Source of the DNA: Xanthomarina sp035306605 | GTDB lineage: Bacteria; Bacteroidota; Bacteroidia; Flavobacteriales; Flavobacteriaceae | Reading direction: 5' to 3' (one strand) | NCBI GenBank assembly: GCA_035306605.1 | Contig: DATGNR010000031.1 | DNA length: 61,652 nucleotides | In this document: piece after piece, positions 27,376 to 36,015 of the stretch | Position numbering within the stretch: the stretch's first letter is position 1 | How the letters are laid out: every line of letters starts with the position of its first letter | Notes under the pieces: generated by a model | Told to the model about the DNA's origin: nothing | Database searches by the model: none | The model's input: the letters and a program-made list of their open reading frames with translations, nothing else | Made by a program: the position numbers and the translations under genes

Positions 27376-28350
27376 ATGTCTCAATTGCTTTTCAATCCTT
27401 TTAAGGATTTAATTTTTGACGAACATTTTTGCTTTCTTTCTGGAGCTTTAACCAATGAAACTATGAGTGTATTCCCGAAATGGCTTATGGATCATTTTAA
27501 ATTTGGCGATGAAAAAATTGAGATGATGGACAAGACTAAAACCTATCACTATCAAGATTTGCGGTTGCCATGTTCCACAGAAGTAAAAAAGGCTTTTGAA
27601 GCCTTGGACGTTAAAATTCAGGAGGCCTATAAAAATGGATTTGAAGGTATGGCTTCACTTGATCAGGAATTGCTTTTTCAATGGACTGGAAGAATGGTTT
27701 ACGGATTACTGTACTATGAAATGCTTTACGAACGAGAGAGGCTTTTAAAGTTAGGTGAAGAATTTGATATTTCACTTCAGCTTAAAGAACGATTTGGACA
27801 CTTTCATTTTATGCTTCAATCCGTTATTGAACCCATAAGCTTTGTTGGAAAAAAACCGTGGAGTATAGTTGTATTTCCGCTTAAGTATTCAGCTGATATT
27901 TTTAGCTATCGGGATGATGCCGTTAATTTGATGTTTCAATTTGGTGTAAATGGCTTTGGTTTTATTGCCTGCTTGCAAGACAATGGAGTTATTGGCGAAA
28001 AACAAAAAGATATTTTAGATAAAATGCAAGGTTATGTATTACATCCTGTTCAATTTGAAGAACTTTATGCTAGGTTTCATTATTCCGACTACATCTTACA
28101 ATATACCCCTAAATACAAAATAGAAAGCCAAGACCATGGCATTACCGTAGAAGTTGAAAATGAAGGCACCCCTCCTGTTTTCGGATTCTGGGATGAAGAT
28201 GTTTATGCGCAATTGCTTTCTAATTACTGGCAAGTGTATGGCATTCAAAAAGAAGAGATTTTTCAACCTCAAAAGCCGATGCTTAGCTTTTTAGAGAATC
28301 CATATACAAAAGACTTTATTGATCCAGAACTTATTGGTTTACCTTTTTAA
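27376..28350 (+). CDS. Conserved protein of unknown function
   Basis: I do not recognise a characterised family. The 324-residue protein starts MSQLLFNPFKDLIFDEHFCF and has no signal peptide or membrane segment. It is rich in aromatic residues, with blocks such as KPWSIVVFPLKYSADIFSYR and VENEGTPPVFGFWDEDVYAQ and an N-terminal FCFLSGALTNETMSVFPKW that looks like a conserved motif. I chose the ATG at 27376 because a TATATTTG promoter box lies between it and the longer upstream frame. It stands alone, divergent from the SGNH gene. Confidence 0.7.
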   Translation: MSQLLFNPFKDLIFDEHFCFLSGALTNETMSVFPKWLMDHFKFGDEKIEMMDKTKTYHYQDLRLPCSTEVKKAFEALDVKIQEAYKNGFEGMASLDQELLFQWTGRMVYGLLYYEMLYERERLLKLGEEFDISLQLKERFGHFHFMLQSVIEPISFVGKKPWSIVVFPLKYSADIFSYRDDAVNLMFQFGVNGFGFIACLQDNGVIGEKQKDILDKMQGYVLHPVQFEELYARFHYSDYILQYTPKYKIESQDHGITVEVENEGTPPVFGFWDEDVYAQLLSNYWQVYGIQKEEIFQPQKPMLSFLENPYTKDFIDPELIGLPF

Positions 28351-28544
28351 GGTCTTACTTTCTATAAAATAATAGTACTTATTGGTGCAAGTTGTATTTC
28401 CATCTATCATCATCCTGACCCCAAAGTGTTTCAGGAATTATAGGTTGGATTTATGCATTCCATAAAACAAATTAGTTTTTTAAGTCTTCAAGCTTTGCAT
28501 ATATAATTTATATGCATAATTTTAATAAATAAAAGCTATTAAAA

Positions 28545-30242
28545 ATGAAGATTTTAGAATTATACCAGCGAGTAGCACAAGCCATAAAAGCAAAAGATTT
28601 TGATGGTTTACATAATTTACAACCGGTAAAACCCAAACACTTCAATTGGGTTACGGATATATTTGAGCCACTTAATGTTCTTGAACATCCAAACGACAAG
28701 GCTTTGATATGGAAATATAATGATCAGCAAGAAGATTTTACCTTTGCTGAAATCTCAGCACGATGTAATCAGTTTTTAAATTTAATGCGAAAACACGGTA
28801 TTGAGAAAGGCGACAAAATGTTTATCCAATTGCCCTTATTAGCTCCAAATTGGTATAGCTATTTAGCGGGTATAAAAGGAGGTGTTGTAATAATTCCAGC
28901 AGCCACAAGTTTGGAAGTTCGTGATTTAGAATTTCGTTTTAAATCTGTACTACCTCAAGTTGCTTTAGCGGATTCTGCAAATGCAGGAAAAATTGATGAA
29001 GCTGAAAAGAACATCGGACAAACTATTAAACTGAAAATTATAACTGAGGGTCAAAGAGCAGGATGGATTTCTATAGATAACATCTTTTCAGAACCTACAG
29101 AATCCTTAGGTGCCGAAACAAATTCTGATGACGATTTGTTTTACTTTTTCACTTCTGGAACAACAGGCATGCCTAAAATTGTGGTTCACACCCATTTTGG
29201 CTACCCAACAGGACATTTAACAACCAGCTCCTGGATTGGTTTGCAACGTGGCGATGTTCATTATAACATATCGCAACCCGGATGGGCTAAATTCTCTTGG
29301 AGCAGTTTCTTTGGTCCTTGGAATGTAGGTGCCACCATTCTGGGCTACCACATCGACCGTTTTGTGGCTAAAGAACAGTTACAAACCATTCAAGATTTCA
29401 AAGTAAACACCTTTTGCTCGCCACCTACATCCCTTCGGATGTTAATTCAAGAAGACTTAAATTCTTATAATTTTTCCTTACGTGAATGTGTTGCTGCTGG
29501 TGAACCTTTAAACCCTGAAATTATTGAAGTCTGGAAGAAAGCGACTGGAATTCTTATTCGTGATGGTTATGGGCAAACTGAAGCCACGGCTTTAGTTGGT
29601 AACCTCCCGGGCAAACCAGTAAAATTTGGATCTATGGGAAAACCAACATTTCTGTATGACGTTGTGATTGCCGATGATGAAGGTAAGGAGGTAGAAACTT
29701 CGGAAGAAGGGAATATTTGCCTTAAACATGATATAAATAGGATTACCGGAGTTTTCAAAACCTACTTAATAGATAAAGAACGAAATGATGCCGTATTTAA
29801 ACACGGATTATATTATACAGGCGATAAAGCTTATAAAGACGAGGAAGGATACTTTTGGTTTGTAGGGCGTGACGATGATGTTATAAAAGCTTCAGACTTT
29901 AGAGTAGGTCCATTTGAAGTAGAAAGTGTTCTTTTAGAACACCCAAAAGTATTGGAAACTGCTGTAGTTGCTAGTCCGCATGAATTACGAAGTAACGCGG
30001 TAAAAGCATTTGTTATTTTAGCCAGTGGAACAAAAGCTTCAGAAGAATTAGCTAAAGAGCTCTTTGATTATTCTGAACAACATTTATCACGATATAAAAT
30101 ACCAAGAATCATTGAATTTACTGAAGTGTTGCCTAAAACTATTTCAGGAAAAATAAGAAGGATTGAACTACGCGCTCAAGAAGCCTTAAGCAAGCAGAAA
30201 AAGGAAGTGCGTGTTCATGAGTATTTTCATGAGAAGTATTAA
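28545..30242 (+). CDS. AMP-forming acyl-CoA synthetase
   Basis: This enzyme activates a carboxylic acid to its CoA thioester through an acyl-adenylate. The 565-residue product has the AMP-binding P-loop FFTSGTTGMPKIV near residue 201, a YGQTEA motif, the YYTGDKAYKDEEGYFWFVGRDDDVIKAS hinge region (quoted in part: FWFVGRDDDVIKAS) and the C-terminal catalytic Lys in PKTISGKIRR near 534. The length and the GQTEATALVGN segment fit the medium-chain/acetyl-CoA-synthetase-like group. The substrate cannot be fixed from sequence. It ends at a terminator shared with the convergent ferredoxin gene. Confidence 0.88.
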   Translation: MKILELYQRVAQAIKAKDFDGLHNLQPVKPKHFNWVTDIFEPLNVLEHPNDKALIWKYNDQQEDFTFAEISARCNQFLNLMRKHGIEKGDKMFIQLPLLAPNWYSYLAGIKGGVVIIPAATSLEVRDLEFRFKSVLPQVALADSANAGKIDEAEKNIGQTIKLKIITEGQRAGWISIDNIFSEPTESLGAETNSDDDLFYFFTSGTTGMPKIVVHTHFGYPTGHLTTSSWIGLQRGDVHYNISQPGWAKFSWSSFFGPWNVGATILGYHIDRFVAKEQLQTIQDFKVNTFCSPPTSLRMLIQEDLNSYNFSLRECVAAGEPLNPEIIEVWKKATGILIRDGYGQTEATALVGNLPGKPVKFGSMGKPTFLYDVVIADDEGKEVETSEEGNICLKHDINRITGVFKTYLIDKERNDAVFKHGLYYTGDKAYKDEEGYFWFVGRDDDVIKASDFRVGPFEVESVLLEHPKVLETAVVASPHELRSNAVKAFVILASGTKASEELAKELFDYSEQHLSRYKIPRIIEFTEVLPKTISGKIRRIELRAQEALSKQKKEVRVHEYFHEKY

Positions 30243-30258
30243 TGAACTAAAAACAAAA

Positions 30259-30282
30259 AACCCCAAGCATTACCTTGGGGTT
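30259..30282. terminator. Terminator between acyl-CoA synthetase and ferredoxin genes
   Basis: AACCCCAAG at 30259-30267 pairs perfectly with CTTGGGGTT at 30274-30282 around CATTAC. The A-tract on its left gives U's for the minus-strand transcript. Confidence 0.8.
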
Positions 30283-30306
30283 ATATATTTCGTATTTATT
30301 TTATGA

Positions 30307-30660
30307 TTAATCCTCTGGGTGCATAAAACGTTGCTTTCCAAGCAATTCATCAATAGTTTCCACATGCGCATCGTCTGGCACACAGCAATCCACTGGACAA
30401 ACAGCCGCACATTGTGGTTCTTCATGAAAACCTTGACACTCTGTGCACTTATCAGGAACAATATAGTAAATTTCGTCGCTTATAGGTTCTTGAGCCTCTT
30501 CCGCATCTACTTCCTTACCATTTGGTAGTACTACTTTACCACTTAAACTTGTACCATCCTTATATCTCCAATCGTCTGCACCTTCATAAATGGCATTGTT
30601 TGGACATTCAGGTTCACAAGCTCCGCAGTTAATACATTCGTCTGTTATAATTATTGCCAT
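30307..30660 (-). CDS. 2[4Fe-4S] ferredoxin
   Basis: This is a cytoplasmic electron carrier. The 117-residue protein has two cluster motifs: Cys9, 12, 15, 19 (CINCGACEPECP) and Cys72, 75, 84, 88 (CTECQGFHEEPQC...CP). The eight-residue spacing in the second motif is typical of the Allochromatium-type ferredoxins with an extended loop. Extra Cys92/Cys93 follow. It is divergent from the LuxC-like acyl-CoA reductase gene. Its promoter (TTG-N20-TATTTTTG) gives a leader of about 125 nt that carries a 16-base motif shared with the cysteine desulfurase leader. Confidence 0.93.
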   Translation of the reverse strand: MAIIITDECINCGACEPECPNNAIYEGADDWRYKDGTSLSGKVVLPNGKEVDAEEAQEPISDEIYYIVPDKCTECQGFHEEPQCAAVCPVDCCVPDDAHVETIDELLGKQRFMHPED

Positions 30661-30731
30661 AACTATTTATTTTTTTAATCTCTTCGATTTTAAGTTATAA
30701 AAAGGTCTTGTTAAACTCTTGGGGAAATAAA

Positions 30732-30747
30732 ATTTAAAATCAGATTT
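30732..30747. promoter_or_regulatory. 16-base motif in the ferredoxin leader, shared with cysteine desulfurase
   Basis: ATTTAAAATCAGATTT contains the palindrome AAATC-A-GATTT. The identical 16-mer occurs at 60404-60419 in the leader of the cysteine desulfurase gene, in the same orientation relative to its gene. Confidence 0.45.
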
Positions 30748-30776
30748 AAAACCTTTCATTGCTCATTTGCTTTATG

Positions 30777-30784
30777 TAAATTTG
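30777..30784 (+). promoter_or_regulatory. Promoter -7 box for acyl-CoA reductase
   Basis: TAAATTTG, an exact TAnnTTTG match, 45 nt before the ATG at 30830. It overlaps the region of the divergent ferredoxin promoter. Confidence 0.5.
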
Positions 30785-30790
30785 CAATTG

Positions 30791-30821
30791 CAAAAATAAA
30801 GCCAAAACAATTCATAACCAA
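30791..30821 (-). promoter_or_regulatory. Ferredoxin promoter
   Basis: On the minus strand: TTG at 30821-30819, a 20-nt spacer, then TATTTTTG at 30798-30791. Both elements match the Bacteroidota consensus. It lies inside the 5' leader of the divergent reductase gene. Confidence 0.6.
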
Positions 30822-30829
30822 ACCTTATA

Positions 30830-31888
30830 ATGAATTTAGAAGAAAGAATCCAAGCCTTTGTAAAATTAGGCGATTTTTTAAGTCAGTTTTCAACAAATGG
30901 TATCGTTAAAAAGGAACATATTCCGCATAACGACCTATTTTTTGATGGCTTTAAACACCAAATAAAACTTGCTAACGAATACAATGGTTGGTTTACAGAG
31001 GAAAATATTTTATTTGCTTTAAACAACTGGTCAGAAGCTTTAACCGAAAGTAACATCACAGAATTCACTAAAAACTATAAATTTAATGTTAGCGAAGCTA
31101 AAAAAGTAGCCATTATTATGGCTGGAAACATTCCATTAGTTGGTTTTCACGACTTTTTTTGTGTATTACTTTCCGGGCATGATGTGGTGGTGAAGCAATC
31201 GTCTAACGACAAGCATCTTCTACCTTTTTTAGCTAAATACTTAGAATATGTGGCCCCTAGTTTTAAGGGCAGCATTACCTTTACTGAAGGGCAATTAAAG
31301 GAGTTTGATGCTGTTATTGCTACGGGAAGCGATAATACTGCCAGGTATTTTGAATATTATTTTAAAGACAAGCCTTCCATTATTAGAAAGAACAGAAATT
31401 CTGTTGCGATTTTAACTGGTAACGAAACCGACGAACAATTAACACAACTATCTCACGATATATTTAGATATTATGGTCTAGGATGTAGAAACGTTTCAAA
31501 ATTATTTATTCCAAGAGGATATAATTTTGACAGCTTTTTTAAAGCCATGTATTTGTGGCATCCTATTATTAATGAACACAAATACGCTAATAATTACGAT
31601 TACAACAAAGCTGTATATTTAATGAGCGAATTTGATATGCTAGAAAATGGTTTTTTAATGATAAAAGAAGATGCTAGCTACGCCTCACCTATTGCTACCC
31701 TATTTTATGAATATTACGAGTCATTAGAAGACTTAAGAAGTACTTTAGATAAAAACTCTGACAACATACAGTGTGTGGTTTCAAACAACTTATTTAATAC
31801 CGACATTGCATTTGGCGATACCCAAAACCCAAGGCTTTGGGATTTTGCCGATGGCGTTGACACGCTTAAGTTTTTGCTAAAAATTTAG
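30830..31888 (+). CDS. Acyl-CoA reductase, LuxC-like
   Basis: LuxC-type enzymes reduce acyl-CoA to aldehyde with NADPH through a Cys thioester. The 352-residue protein has the aldehyde-dehydrogenase-like nucleotide-binding segment (KKVAIIMAGNIPLVGFHDFF, VLLSGHDVVVKQSSNDKHLL) and FRYYGLGCRNVSKLFIP with a Cys in the position expected of the nucleophile. No luciferase or LuxD/E gene is near, so light production is not implied. It is flanked by the divergent ferredoxin and by serC, an order I associate with many Flavobacteriia. The physiological substrate is unknown. Confidence 0.8.
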   Translation: MNLEERIQAFVKLGDFLSQFSTNGIVKKEHIPHNDLFFDGFKHQIKLANEYNGWFTEENILFALNNWSEALTESNITEFTKNYKFNVSEAKKVAIIMAGNIPLVGFHDFFCVLLSGHDVVVKQSSNDKHLLPFLAKYLEYVAPSFKGSITFTEGQLKEFDAVIATGSDNTARYFEYYFKDKPSIIRKNRNSVAILTGNETDEQLTQLSHDIFRYYGLGCRNVSKLFIPRGYNFDSFFKAMYLWHPIINEHKYANNYDYNKAVYLMSEFDMLENGFLMIKEDASYASPIATLFYEYYESLEDLRSTLDKNSDNIQCVVSNNLFNTDIAFGDTQNPRLWDFADGVDTLKFLLKI

Positions 31889-32047
31889 TTGTTAATTAAA
31901 TTAAAATATATTTCTATTTATTTAAGAAATTAGCACCTTTGTTGCTGAATCTTAAGACTTTTCCATCTCTTTCTCTATTTTCGTGTTAAAATAGCTAGGA
32001 AAAAGATATTTAACCAAAAACCAATTTCAATTAATTGGAAATTACAT

Positions 32048-33112
32048 ATGAAAAAACATAATTTTAGTGCCGGACCATCCATCCTTCCTCAGGAAGTCTT
32101 ATTAAAAGCATCAGAAGCCATCATGGATTTCAACAATGAAGGTTTATCCATCTTAGAAATCTCACATAGAAGTAAAGCTTTTGTTGATGTTATGGAGAAA
32201 GCCAGATCATTAGCCTTAGAACTATTAGGTCTTGAAGGAAAAGGTTATAAAGCCTTATTTCTACATGGAGGAGCAAGTACCCAGTTTTTAATGGTAGCCC
32301 TTAACTTATTAGAAAAAAGAGCTGGATATTTAAATACTGGAACATGGAGTTCAAAAGCAATAAAAGAAGCACGTATTTACGATGACATTTATGAAGTAGC
32401 TTCATCACAAAGTGCTAATTTCAATTATATACCTAAAGGGTATGAAATCCCTTCAGAATACGATTATTTTCACTGTACTTCCAACAACACCATATATGGT
32501 ACGCAAATGAAATCTTTTCCAAAATGCGATATCCCTATGGTTTGCGACATGAGTAGTGATATTTTATCTCGTAGTTTAGATTATTCACAATTTGATTTAA
32601 TTTATGCTGGCGCTCAAAAAAACCTAGGTGCTGCTGGAACAACTTTAGTGGTTGTTAAGGAAGATATTCTGGGGAAAGTTTCTAGAAAAATTCCATCTAT
32701 GATGGATTATAAATTACATATAGAAAAAGGAAGTATGTTTAACACACCTCCTGTATACGCAGTGTACACTTCCATGTTAACCTTAGAATGGTTAAAAAAC
32801 CTTGGCGGTGTAAAAGCTATAGAAAAAGAAAACGAGATGAAGGCTCGAGTTATGTATTCGGAAATTGATTTAAACCCTCTATTCAAAGGATTTGCTGCCA
32901 AGGAAGATCGTTCTCAAATGAATGCCACCTTTACTTTAGTTAACGATAATTTAAAAGAAACCTTTGAAACCATGCTTAAGGAAGCAGGCATTAGTGGTGT
33001 TAACGGACATAGAAGCGTTGGAGGTTACCGAGCATCTATGTATAACGCGCTTCCGTTAGATAGTGTTAAAGCCTTAGTAGAAGTTATGAGTGAATTGGAG
33101 TCAAAAGCATAA
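32048..33112 (+). CDS. serC: Phosphoserine aminotransferase
   Basis: SerC converts 3-phosphohydroxypyruvate and glutamate to phosphoserine, using PLP. The 354-residue product starts MKKHNFSAGPSILPQEVL, the family signature. The PLP Lys is in YAGAQKNLGAAGTT near residue 190, and the phosphate-binding region HRSVGGYRASMYNA lies near the C-terminus. The next gene is a SerA-type dehydrogenase, giving the first two steps of serine synthesis in sequence. An inverted repeat (CCAATT/AATTGG, 32021-32038) sits just before the start. Confidence 0.95.
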   Translation: MKKHNFSAGPSILPQEVLLKASEAIMDFNNEGLSILEISHRSKAFVDVMEKARSLALELLGLEGKGYKALFLHGGASTQFLMVALNLLEKRAGYLNTGTWSSKAIKEARIYDDIYEVASSQSANFNYIPKGYEIPSEYDYFHCTSNNTIYGTQMKSFPKCDIPMVCDMSSDILSRSLDYSQFDLIYAGAQKNLGAAGTTLVVVKEDILGKVSRKIPSMMDYKLHIEKGSMFNTPPVYAVYTSMLTLEWLKNLGGVKAIEKENEMKARVMYSEIDLNPLFKGFAAKEDRSQMNATFTLVNDNLKETFETMLKEAGISGVNGHRSVGGYRASMYNALPLDSVKALVEVMSELESKA

Positions 33113-33225
33113 TCATCTTAACATTGCGAATCCTAAGTAGGTTTGAAAGCCTATAGAATTACATTTTAAATAAACACATTCCATAACAAGCCTTTTCATC
33201 TAGTAAGTTATGGAGAAAAATAAAT

Positions 33226-33241
33226 TCTCATTTTGATGAGA
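33226..33241 (+). promoter_or_regulatory. Hairpin just before the serA-like gene
   Basis: TCTCAT at 33226-33231 and ATGAGA at 33236-33241 form a 6-bp stem with a 4-nt loop, ending 17 nt before the ATG. A second stem (CCATAAC 33181-33187 with GTTATGG 33207-33213) lies upstream. Confidence 0.35.
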
Positions 33242-33258
33242 GACAAACTAATTTTTCA

Positions 33259-34221
33259 ATGAAAATACTAGCAAACGACGGAATTTCAAAAAGTGGTATA
33301 GAAGCCTTAGAAAAAAATGGTTTTGAAGTAATTACTACCACAGTAGCACAAGAACAGTTAAGCAACTATATCAATAAAAACGACATTGCGGTGTTATTGG
33401 TAAGAAGCGCCACTCAAGTGCGTAAAGCTTTAATAGACTCCTGCCCTAGTTTAAAGATTATTGGACGTGGAGGTGTTGGAATGGACAACATAGATGTGGA
33501 CTATGCTAGAAGCAAAAACATTCATGTTATAAACACACCAGCTGCATCCTCTCAATCGGTTGCCGAATTAGTGTTTGCCCATTTATTTGGCGGGGTACGT
33601 TTTTTACACGACAGTAACAGAATTATGCCTTTAGATGGCGATACTCGATTTAAATCCCTGAAAAAGAATTATGCCAAGGGAACAGAATTAAGAGGAAAAA
33701 CCTTGGGTATTATTGGTTTCGGACGGATAGGACAAGAAGTTGCCAAGATTGCTTTAGGTATAGGTATGCGTGTTATAGCCTGCGATAAAATTGTGGAAAA
33801 AGCTACTATTAAATTAGAGTTTTTTGACGGGCAGTCTATCAACTTTGAAATTGAAACAGAACCTAAGGAAGATGTTTTAAAAAAGGCCGATTTCGTTACT
33901 TTGCATTTACCTTCACAAGGCAGCTATGTTATTGAGAAAATACATTTCGACATGATGAAAGATGGGGTTGGCATTATCAATGCAGCTAGAGGTGGTGTTA
34001 TTAATGAAGTCGCATTAATTGAAGCTTTAGAGAGTGGAAAAGTAGCTTTTGCAGGATTAGATACTTTTGAAGAAGAACCTACTCCTGCCATTCAAGTTTT
34101 AATGAATGGAAGAATTTCATTAACCCCACATATTGGAGCTTCTACAAACGAAGCCCAAGAACGTATAGGTATTGAACTAGCACAACAAATTACCAAGCTT
34201 TTAAAAGCAGAAAAAGCTTAA
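33259..34221 (+). CDS. serA: D-3-phosphoglycerate dehydrogenase, short form
   Basis: This NAD-dependent D-2-hydroxyacid dehydrogenase would oxidise 3-phosphoglycerate in serine synthesis. The 320-residue product has GRGGVGMDNIDVDYA, the NAD-binding IIGFGRIGQEVAKIA, the catalytic Arg in INAARGGVINE, Glu in FEEEPTPA and the His in LTPHIGASTNEAQERIG. It lacks the C-terminal ACT and intervening domains of E. coli SerA, so it probably has no serine feedback site. Placement after serC supports this role over another 2-hydroxyacid dehydrogenase. Leader hairpins precede it. Confidence 0.87.
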   Translation: MKILANDGISKSGIEALEKNGFEVITTTVAQEQLSNYINKNDIAVLLVRSATQVRKALIDSCPSLKIIGRGGVGMDNIDVDYARSKNIHVINTPAASSQSVAELVFAHLFGGVRFLHDSNRIMPLDGDTRFKSLKKNYAKGTELRGKTLGIIGFGRIGQEVAKIALGIGMRVIACDKIVEKATIKLEFFDGQSINFEIETEPKEDVLKKADFVTLHLPSQGSYVIEKIHFDMMKDGVGIINAARGGVINEVALIEALESGKVAFAGLDTFEEEPTPAIQVLMNGRISLTPHIGASTNEAQERIGIELAQQITKLLKAEKA

Positions 34222-34243
34222 ACTTTTTAACAAACGATACTTT

Positions 34244-34277
34244 AAAAGTCTTTAAATTTTATTCCTTAAAGACTTTT
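34244..34277 (+). terminator. Terminator after the serA-like gene
   Basis: AAAAGTCTTTAA at 34244-34255 pairs with TTAAAGACTTTT at 34266-34277, followed by T's. Confidence 0.82.
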
Positions 34278-34311
34278 TTGTATTTTAACATATTCATAAA
34301 ATAAAAAAATA

Positions 34312-34947
34312 ATGGCAGGAATTTTAGATTTATTAAATAGCGATATGGGTAAAACCATCATCGACGGAGTGGCTGGACAAACCAACCAACCAAAAGATAA
34401 AACAAGTCAAGTTTTAACTATGGCTTTACCGGTGTTAATGCAAGCTATGAAGCGCAACGCTGCAACACCTGAAGGTGCTGAAGGGCTTTTGGGAGCTTTA
34501 AACAGTAAACAAGAAGGAAACATTCTAGACAATCTAGGCGGACTTTTCTCTGGAGGAGTTAACGATGATGTGATAAAAGATGGAGGCAAAATATTAGGCC
34601 ACGTTTTAGGAAACAAGCAACAACATGTTGAAAATGCTATTGGTGCACGTGCTGGAGTTGACTCAGGATCTGTAGCCAATATATTAAAAGTGGCAGCCCC
34701 AATTCTTATGGGCATGTTGGCCAAAGAAACAAAAGAAAAAAATGTGAGTAATCCATCTGGTTTAGAAGGTTTATTAGGTGGTTTATTAAGCGGAAATTCT
34801 TCTAAAAACGAACAAAGCTTTTTAGAATCTATCCTAGATGCTGATGGCGACGGAAGTATTATTGATGATGTAGCTGGTATGGTTTTAGGTGGAAACAAAA
34901 AGAAAGGTGGTCTTGGAGGCTTACTTGGTGGTCTTTTTGGCAAATAA
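34312..34947 (+). CDS. DUF937 domain-containing protein
   Basis: The 211-residue protein starts MAGILDLLNSDMGKTIIDGV, the DUF937 N-terminus. It is rich in Gly, Leu, Ala and Met in amphipathic blocks (QVLTMALPVLMQAMKRN, ILKVAAPILMGMLAKE) and ends in a Gly/Lys-rich tail (GGNKKKGGLGGLLGGLFGK). No signal peptide or catalytic motif is visible. Function unknown. It lies 35 nt past a terminator, so it has its own promoter or relies on read-through. Confidence 0.82.
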   Translation: MAGILDLLNSDMGKTIIDGVAGQTNQPKDKTSQVLTMALPVLMQAMKRNAATPEGAEGLLGALNSKQEGNILDNLGGLFSGGVNDDVIKDGGKILGHVLGNKQQHVENAIGARAGVDSGSVANILKVAAPILMGMLAKETKEKNVSNPSGLEGLLGGLLSGNSSKNEQSFLESILDADGDGSIIDDVAGMVLGGNKKKGGLGGLLGGLFGK

Positions 34948-34965
34948 AAATTATGTTTATAACAC

Positions 34966-34995
34966 AAAAAAGTCAGACTTCGGTTTGACTTTTTT
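34966..34995 (+). terminator. Terminator after the DUF937 gene
   Basis: AGTCAGAC and GTTTGACT pair around a TTCG tetraloop (C-TTCG-G type), extended by A/T pairs and followed by a T-run. Confidence 0.85.
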
Positions 34996-35053
34996 TGTTA
35001 AAGCCAATACATACAAGCTATGAATTTTGTATCTTTAAGATAAACAAAACGCT

Positions 35054-35491
35054 ATGAAACGCATATTATACCTCTTTCTAATTCTCGGATTTTTATATAG
35101 CTGTAAATCTTCTAAAAACACAGATTTAGTTAGCAATAAGAATGACGCGCCTTTGGTAGAAAACGACACTGTTTCCATTGCTAATAACGATTTAGAGTAT
35201 GAATTAATTATTATAGAGCCGGGCTACAACTTGTGGCTAGAAACCCAAGCTAGACCCAGAGGCTATTACGAACAAGACTTTATGGAAACCAGAAACAGAC
35301 AGTATGTAGATGCTTGGAATGATCGGGCCCTGAAACCCTTACAATATCCATCTGGCTTGTACGATTCTCGAATTTATTACGACCCAACGGTTGACTATGG
35401 TTACGAAGTCAATTACAAATTATATAACTATTTCATATACTTTCAATTAACCTATAAGCAACAATTAACTAGTTATATTCCTAGAATTTAA
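35054..35491 (+). CDS. Small lipoprotein, DUF6146-like
   Basis: The 145-residue protein has a lipoprotein signal (MKRILYLFLILGFLYSCKSS, Cys17). A short Asn/Asp-rich linker follows, then a conserved Tyr-rich domain (YELIIIEPGYNLWLETQARP, RNRQYVDAWNDRALKPLQYP). I associate this with DUF6146, common in Flavobacteriia and of unknown function. It is followed after 29 bp by a membrane protein gene that has its own promoter box. Confidence 0.75.
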   Translation: MKRILYLFLILGFLYSCKSSKNTDLVSNKNDAPLVENDTVSIANNDLEYELIIIEPGYNLWLETQARPRGYYEQDFMETRNRQYVDAWNDRALKPLQYPSGLYDSRIYYDPTVDYGYEVNYKLYNYFIYFQLTYKQQLTSYIPRI

Positions 35492-35493
35492 AG

Positions 35494-35501
35494 TATCTTT
35501 G
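35494..35501 (+). promoter_or_regulatory. Promoter -7 box TATCTTTG
   Basis: An exact TAnnTTTG match 19 nt before the ATG at 35521. It probably starts the three-gene unit that leads to the TonB receptor. Confidence 0.5.
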
Positions 35502-35520
35502 CAACTTTAAAAGAGCGTGC

Positions 35521-36015
35521 ATGGAGAACTTCAAAAAACACTGGGAAATACAGAAAAACTGGCAACTTATCTTTCCTCTTTTAGGGATTTTACTATTAGT
35601 TTATAGCTCATTTAGATTAGCAAATGTCTTTTTAACAGAATTTCATTTACTAGTTAAAATAGGCGTTACTGGGGTATTGTTTTTTGGTTTATTAAAATTC
35701 ATTCTGTTTCTTTTTAAAAAATTGGAAAACAAATGGGTGGTGGACTACAAGTGGGAGATGATTCGTATTTTTATTGTCTTCGCCATTACTGGAACCTCCT
35801 CTTTATTCGTAGGAAGACCTATTATCAAACTCCTTGGAATTACTAAAGAAAACTTAAATATTACCGTCTATTGGGTTTTATATATTATCATTGGGCTCGT
35901 TTTCTATCAAATTCTATTAGTCACTACAGGTTGGCTTTTTGGTCAGTTTAAATTCTTTTGGGAATTTGAGAAGAAAATGCTTCGTAGATTTGGCTTAAAG
36001 CGCTTTTTAGATTAA
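35521..36015 (+). CDS. Small integral membrane protein
   Basis: The 164-residue protein has about four hydrophobic segments (LIFPLLGILLLVYSSFRLAN, GVTGVLFFGLLKFILFLF, IFIVFAITGTSSLFVG, VYWVLYIIIGLVFYQILLV) and a basic C-terminal tail (KKMLRRFGLKRFLD). I believe it belongs to a Bacteroidota family of unknown function (DUF6787-like), but this is from memory of the pattern. Its stop overlaps the next start (TAATG), so it is co-translated with the 113-residue protein just ahead of the TonB receptor. A role linked to the receptor's substrate is inferred from position only. Confidence 0.7.
   Translation: MENFKKHWEIQKNWQLIFPLLGILLLVYSSFRLANVFLTEFHLLVKIGVTGVLFFGLLKFILFLFKKLENKWVVDYKWEMIRIFIVFAITGTSSLFVGRPIIKLLGITKENLNITVYWVLYIIIGLVFYQILLVTTGWLFGQFKFFWEFEKKMLRRFGLKRFLD

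Noticed and set aside
30830..31888. Bioluminescence gene because of LuxC similarity
   Set aside because: No luciferase or fatty-acid transferase/synthetase lux genes are nearby; LuxC-like reductases are common in non-luminous Bacteroidota.
34407..34967. 186-codon minus-strand frame opposite the DUF937 gene
   Set aside because: Low-complexity Pro/Ser/Lys translation that mirrors the Gly-rich plus-strand gene; shadow frame.
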